Origin: Anaerococcus hydrogenalis DSM 7454
Lineage (GTDB): Bacteria > Bacillota > Clostridia > Tissierellales > Peptoniphilaceae
Length of the DNA: 64,000 nucleotides
Direction of reading: 5' to 3'
Assembly: GCF_000173355.1 (NCBI RefSeq)
Contig: NZ_ABXA01000019.1
Span: forward strand, 62,001-126,000
Positions 61,876-64,000 of the stretch are shown piece after piece. A program made the translations under genes and the position numbers. The notes under the pieces were generated by a model, which saw only the letters and a program-made list of their open reading frames with translations, did not search any database and had not been told where the DNA came from. Within the stretch, counting starts at the first letter, position 1. Each line of letters begins with the position of its first letter.

Positions 61876-62112
61876 ATGTCTGACGAAAAAAATATTACAA
61901 ATGAAAATCAATACAGAGGAGACAAAGAACTCGACAAAAAAACTAGAGAAGCTAATAAAAATGAAGGTGGCGAATCTTTAGATAAAAAAGATCATGCTGA
62001 TCAAGAAAATTTAAGAAGTATATCTGACGAAGCTGATGAAAACTCAAATGTTGGTGCAGAAGCTAGAAGAACTAGAACAGATATATCTGAAAATCCTTCA
62101 AAAGATAAATAA
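61876..62112 (+). CDS. Small, highly charged, probably disordered protein
   Basis: A 78-residue protein rich in Asp, Glu, Lys, Asn and Arg, with no hydrophobic core, no Cys or Trp and no signal peptide. Repeated short patterns of the type ELDKKTREANKNEGGESLDKKD and EARRTRTDISENP suggest an unfolded cytosolic protein. It has a good promoter, SD AAAGGAG and a clean terminator, so it is a real monocistronic gene. Function unknown; composition is reminiscent of small stress-related hydrophilic proteins, but I do not recognise the family. Confidence 0.75.
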   Translation: MSDEKNITNENQYRGDKELDKKTREANKNEGGESLDKKDHADQENLRSISDEADENSNVGAEARRTRTDISENPSKDK

Positions 62113-62122
62113 TTATAATTTT

Positions 62123-62150
62123 AGGCTGTAAAATAATTACAGCCTTTTTT
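62123..62150 (+). terminator. Rho-independent terminator after the small protein gene
   Basis: GGCTGTAA (62124-62131) pairs with TTACAGCC (62137-62144), with a 5-base loop and a T6 tail. Confidence 0.9.
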
Positions 62151-62206
62151 ATTTGTTTTAATATATATTTAATAGATTTTTTAATATAGTTAATTAAACT
62201 AGAAAT

Positions 62207-62827
62207 CTACTTATTTTTTATAGTAATTATTCCCGAACATTCAGAAACTTTTTTAAATTTCATTTCTGGAAAATATGATTTAAGCTCATTAATAACAATA
62301 TATATTTCATCTTTATCCCAATCATCTTTAGTTTTTATCATACATTTATTATGTTCATTACGAGTTAAAAACATAATGTCTCCAATATATATGCATCCAC
62401 CTTTTGCTAACTGTTTTTGTAAATTTTTCAATAATATAATTTTATTCTTATCAGTAAGATGATGAAGTGAGTATGTGGCAATTATTGCATTATATTTATT
62501 TTCCAATAATGGCTCAACTAATCCTTTAGAAAAATCTCCATAATAAAGCTTAGCATCAGGCATTTTTTCTTTAGATATTACTATCATTTTTTTAGAAAAA
62601 TCTTGTCCATAAATTTTACAGCCAGATTCATATAATTTTGATATTAAGTTTCCCGTGCCAAATCCTATATCCAAAATATTATCATAAAAATTATTTAATA
62701 TATCCTTATAGATTTCATGTATTATATTATCATATCCTGCAAACGGATAGGAGCCTTCATTATCAGAAATTTCGACACTTTTATCATAATTATCAGCCCA
62801 CAAATCAAAACCTTTATTATTTAACAA
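62207..62827 (-). CDS. Class I SAM-dependent methyltransferase, YrrT-like type
   Basis: A 206-residue cytosolic methyltransferase. NILDIGFGTGNLISKL is motif I (SAM-binding), GQDFSKKMIVISKEKMPDAKLYYGDF gives motifs II and III, ATYSLHHLTDKNKIILLKNL follows, and GGCIYIGDIMF is post-motif. The opening GFDLWADNYDKSVEISDNEGSYPFAGY resembles YrrT, a B. subtilis methyltransferase in the methionine-to-cysteine pathway, but the substrate cannot be fixed from sequence. TTG start at 62827 with SD GGAG six bases upstream. It follows the U32 gene on the same strand after about 60 bases. Confidence 0.8.
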   Translation of the reverse strand: MLNNKGFDLWADNYDKSVEISDNEGSYPFAGYDNIIHEIYKDILNNFYDNILDIGFGTGNLISKLYESGCKIYGQDFSKKMIVISKEKMPDAKLYYGDFSKGLVEPLLENKYNAIIATYSLHHLTDKNKIILLKNLQKQLAKGGCIYIGDIMFLTRNEHNKCMIKTKDDWDKDEIYIVINELKSYFPEMKFKKVSECSGIITIKNK

Positions 62828-62889
62828 TTAATTCTCCGAATAATTTTTTATGTTTCATTATTATACCTATTATATTACAGGATAATATA

Positions 62890-64000
62890 TTAATCTTCTT
62901 TAATTTTACGTCTAACCATATCGCCTTTTTCAAGTTCATGGTCAATTTTTATATAAACAATTTGCTTAGCTTTATTTGCTACTTCTATATCTGAACCATT
63001 TGAATCTTTCATATTATCAATTTTAAATTTAATAAATTCAGGACTATTTCCAAAAATTTCTACTTCATCTCCTAGAATAAATTTGTTTCTTTCTTCAAGC
63101 TTTGCAATTTTGTTTTCTTTATCATAATCTAAAACAACAGCTATAAAATCATATCCCCTAATATATGATGAATTTTCATAAATTTGTGAATCTGAGTCAG
63201 CCTTTTTATAGAAAAATCCCTTTGTAAAATGTCTATGACTAGCTTTTTTTATTTCATCTAAATATTTTTTAGCTACTTTTTCATCAAAAGAATCATTATA
63301 ATAAGCATCGATGGCTTGTCTATAGCTTCTGATAACTGTAGCAACATAAAATACAGTTTTCATTCTTCCTTCAATTTTAAAAGAATTTATTCCTGCTTCT
63401 ATTAGCTTATCAATTTCATCAATAAGGCAAAGATCTTTTGAATTCATTATAAAGGTTCCATTTTCATCTTCACCTATTGGATAATACTCACCAGGTCTTT
63501 TTTCTTCTTGAATAGAATACTTCCACCTACATGCATGAGCACAATCTCCTCTGTTTGCATCCCTTCCTGTCATGTAATTGCTTAAAAGACACCTACCAGA
63601 ATATGATATGCACATAGCTCCATGAATAAAGCATTCAATTTCTAAATCTTTTGGAACATTTTTTCTAATTTCAATTATCTCTTCAAGCGATAATTCTCTT
63701 GCAAGAATAACTCTTTTAGCTCCAAGTTTATACCAAAAATTAATAGTATGTGAATTTGTAACAGAGGCTTGAGTTGAAATATGAAGGTCAATATTTGAGT
63801 TTTCTTTTGCTATATTAAATATTCCAGGATCAGAAATAATTAAGGCATCTACTCCTATTTTTTCTAAATATTTAATATAATCAATTATGCCTTCTAAATC
63901 TTTGTCATGTGGTACTATATTCATAGTTACATGACACCTAACATTATTTTTATGAGCATAATCTACTGCTTCTTTTAGTTCATTTTCATCAAAATTTTTA
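62890..64000 (-). CDS. U32 family protein (TrhP/YrrO-like tRNA hydroxylation factor), 5'-truncated
   Basis: Reads from the window edge (base 63999) to the stop at 62890, about 369 residues; the true start lies outside. The frame continues upstream of ATG 63924 as DYAHKNNVRCHVTMNIVPHD, so that ATG is internal. The U32 signature is present: ECFIHGAMCISYSGRCLLSNYMTGRDANRGDCAHACRWKY, with the four Cys proposed to hold an Fe-S cluster, then MNSKDLCLIDEIDKLIEAGINSFKIEGRMKT. The C-terminal domain is the usual beta-barrel. Members YrrN/YrrO (TrhP) act in prephenate-dependent 5-hydroxyuridine formation in tRNA; some relatives are annotated as collagenase-type peptidases. TrhP-like is the better fit. 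Confidence 0.88.
   Translation of the reverse strand, partial: KNFDENELKEAVDYAHKNNVRCHVTMNIVPHDKDLEGIIDYIKYLEKIGVDALIISDPGIFNIAKENSNIDLHISTQASVTNSHTINFWYKLGAKRVILARELSLEEIIEIRKNVPKDLEIECFIHGAMCISYSGRCLLSNYMTGRDANRGDCAHACRWKYSIQEEKRPGEYYPIGEDENGTFIMNSKDLCLIDEIDKLIEAGINSFKIEGRMKTVFYVATVIRSYRQAIDAYYNDSFDEKVAKKYLDEIKKASHRHFTKGFFYKKADSDSQIYENSSYIRGYDFIAVVLDYDKENKIAKLEERNKFILGDEVEIFGNSPEFIKFKIDNMKDSNGSDIEVANKAKQIVYIKIDHELEKGDMVRRKIKED

Noticed and set aside
63924-63926. ATG 63924 as the start of the U32 protein
   Set aside because: The frame stays open with family-like sequence to the window edge, so the gene is truncated and this Met is internal.

Overview
The window is 64 kb of very AT-rich DNA carrying densely packed housekeeping genes. 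Gene content and order point to a low-GC Gram-positive anaerobe of the Bacillota/Tissierellia type. An Anaerococcus/Peptoniphilaceae member is my best guess, but this is an inference from composition and protein flavour and no 16S rRNA gene is present. Typical Bacillota signs are class IB PyrD with PyrK, MurT/GatD, the YerC-PcrA-LigA-GatCAB block, RNase Y, RqcH (NFACT), an alr-mazF pair and strong Shine-Dalgarno (SD) sequences. I see no rRNA, tRNA, CRISPR array, insertion sequence or prophage.

Layout. 1-2189: end of the pyrimidine operon (pyrK-pyrD-pyrE). 2270-2973: small secreted glucosaminidase with its own promoter and terminator. 3073-5051: murT-gatD (lipid II amidation). 5154-7130: fhs and yerC. 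7280-19388: long co-oriented run pcrA-ligA-gatCAB-mtaD-like-acpS/nnrD-alr-mazF-MBL protein, ending at a bidirectional terminator shared with the minus-strand murC (19418-20809). 20976-32581: rpiB-tkt, then deoD-glmU/prs-pth-mfd-prsA-second PrsA-like lipoprotein. 32670: HU. Minus-strand rqcH (33004-34753) diverges from gmk-rpoZ-coaBC-priA-ftsY (34854-40308). rpsB-tsf, cysK-cysE, a heterodimeric ABC exporter pair and rny follow. 48807-52229: two secreted cell-surface proteins, a sortase-type Asn/Lys/Glu-rich protein and a large modular autolysin. 52620: a tyrosine recombinase behind a striking palindrome. 53635-60275 (minus): mutS-mutL-miaA-ynbB. 60725-61704 (minus): dut plus a membrane-anchored sulfite-oxidase-fold-like protein. 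61876: small disordered protein. 62207-64000 (minus): a methyltransferase and a U32-family protein cut by the window edge.

The clearest pattern not explained by ordinary annotation is that eight genes (pyrK, a glucosaminidase, rqcH, coaBC, priA, ftsY, the autolysin and miaA) are interrupted by ten single-base indels, nearly all inside A or T homopolymers. Correcting each by one base restores full-length proteins. Many are essential or near-essential, so sequencing or assembly error is much more likely than gene decay. It also casts doubt on the apparent GlmU-Prs fusion.

I did not find a convincing undescribed multi-gene system. The best leads are a MazF toxin with no antitoxin beside it, a single-chain AcpS-NnrD protein, a predicted leaderless murT mRNA, a 36-bp palindrome at the recombinase promoter, a non-LPXTG sorting signal, a GH73/Amidase_5 dual-enzyme autolysin, and a PrsA paralogue with a degenerate parvulin domain overlapping prsA by 56 nt.
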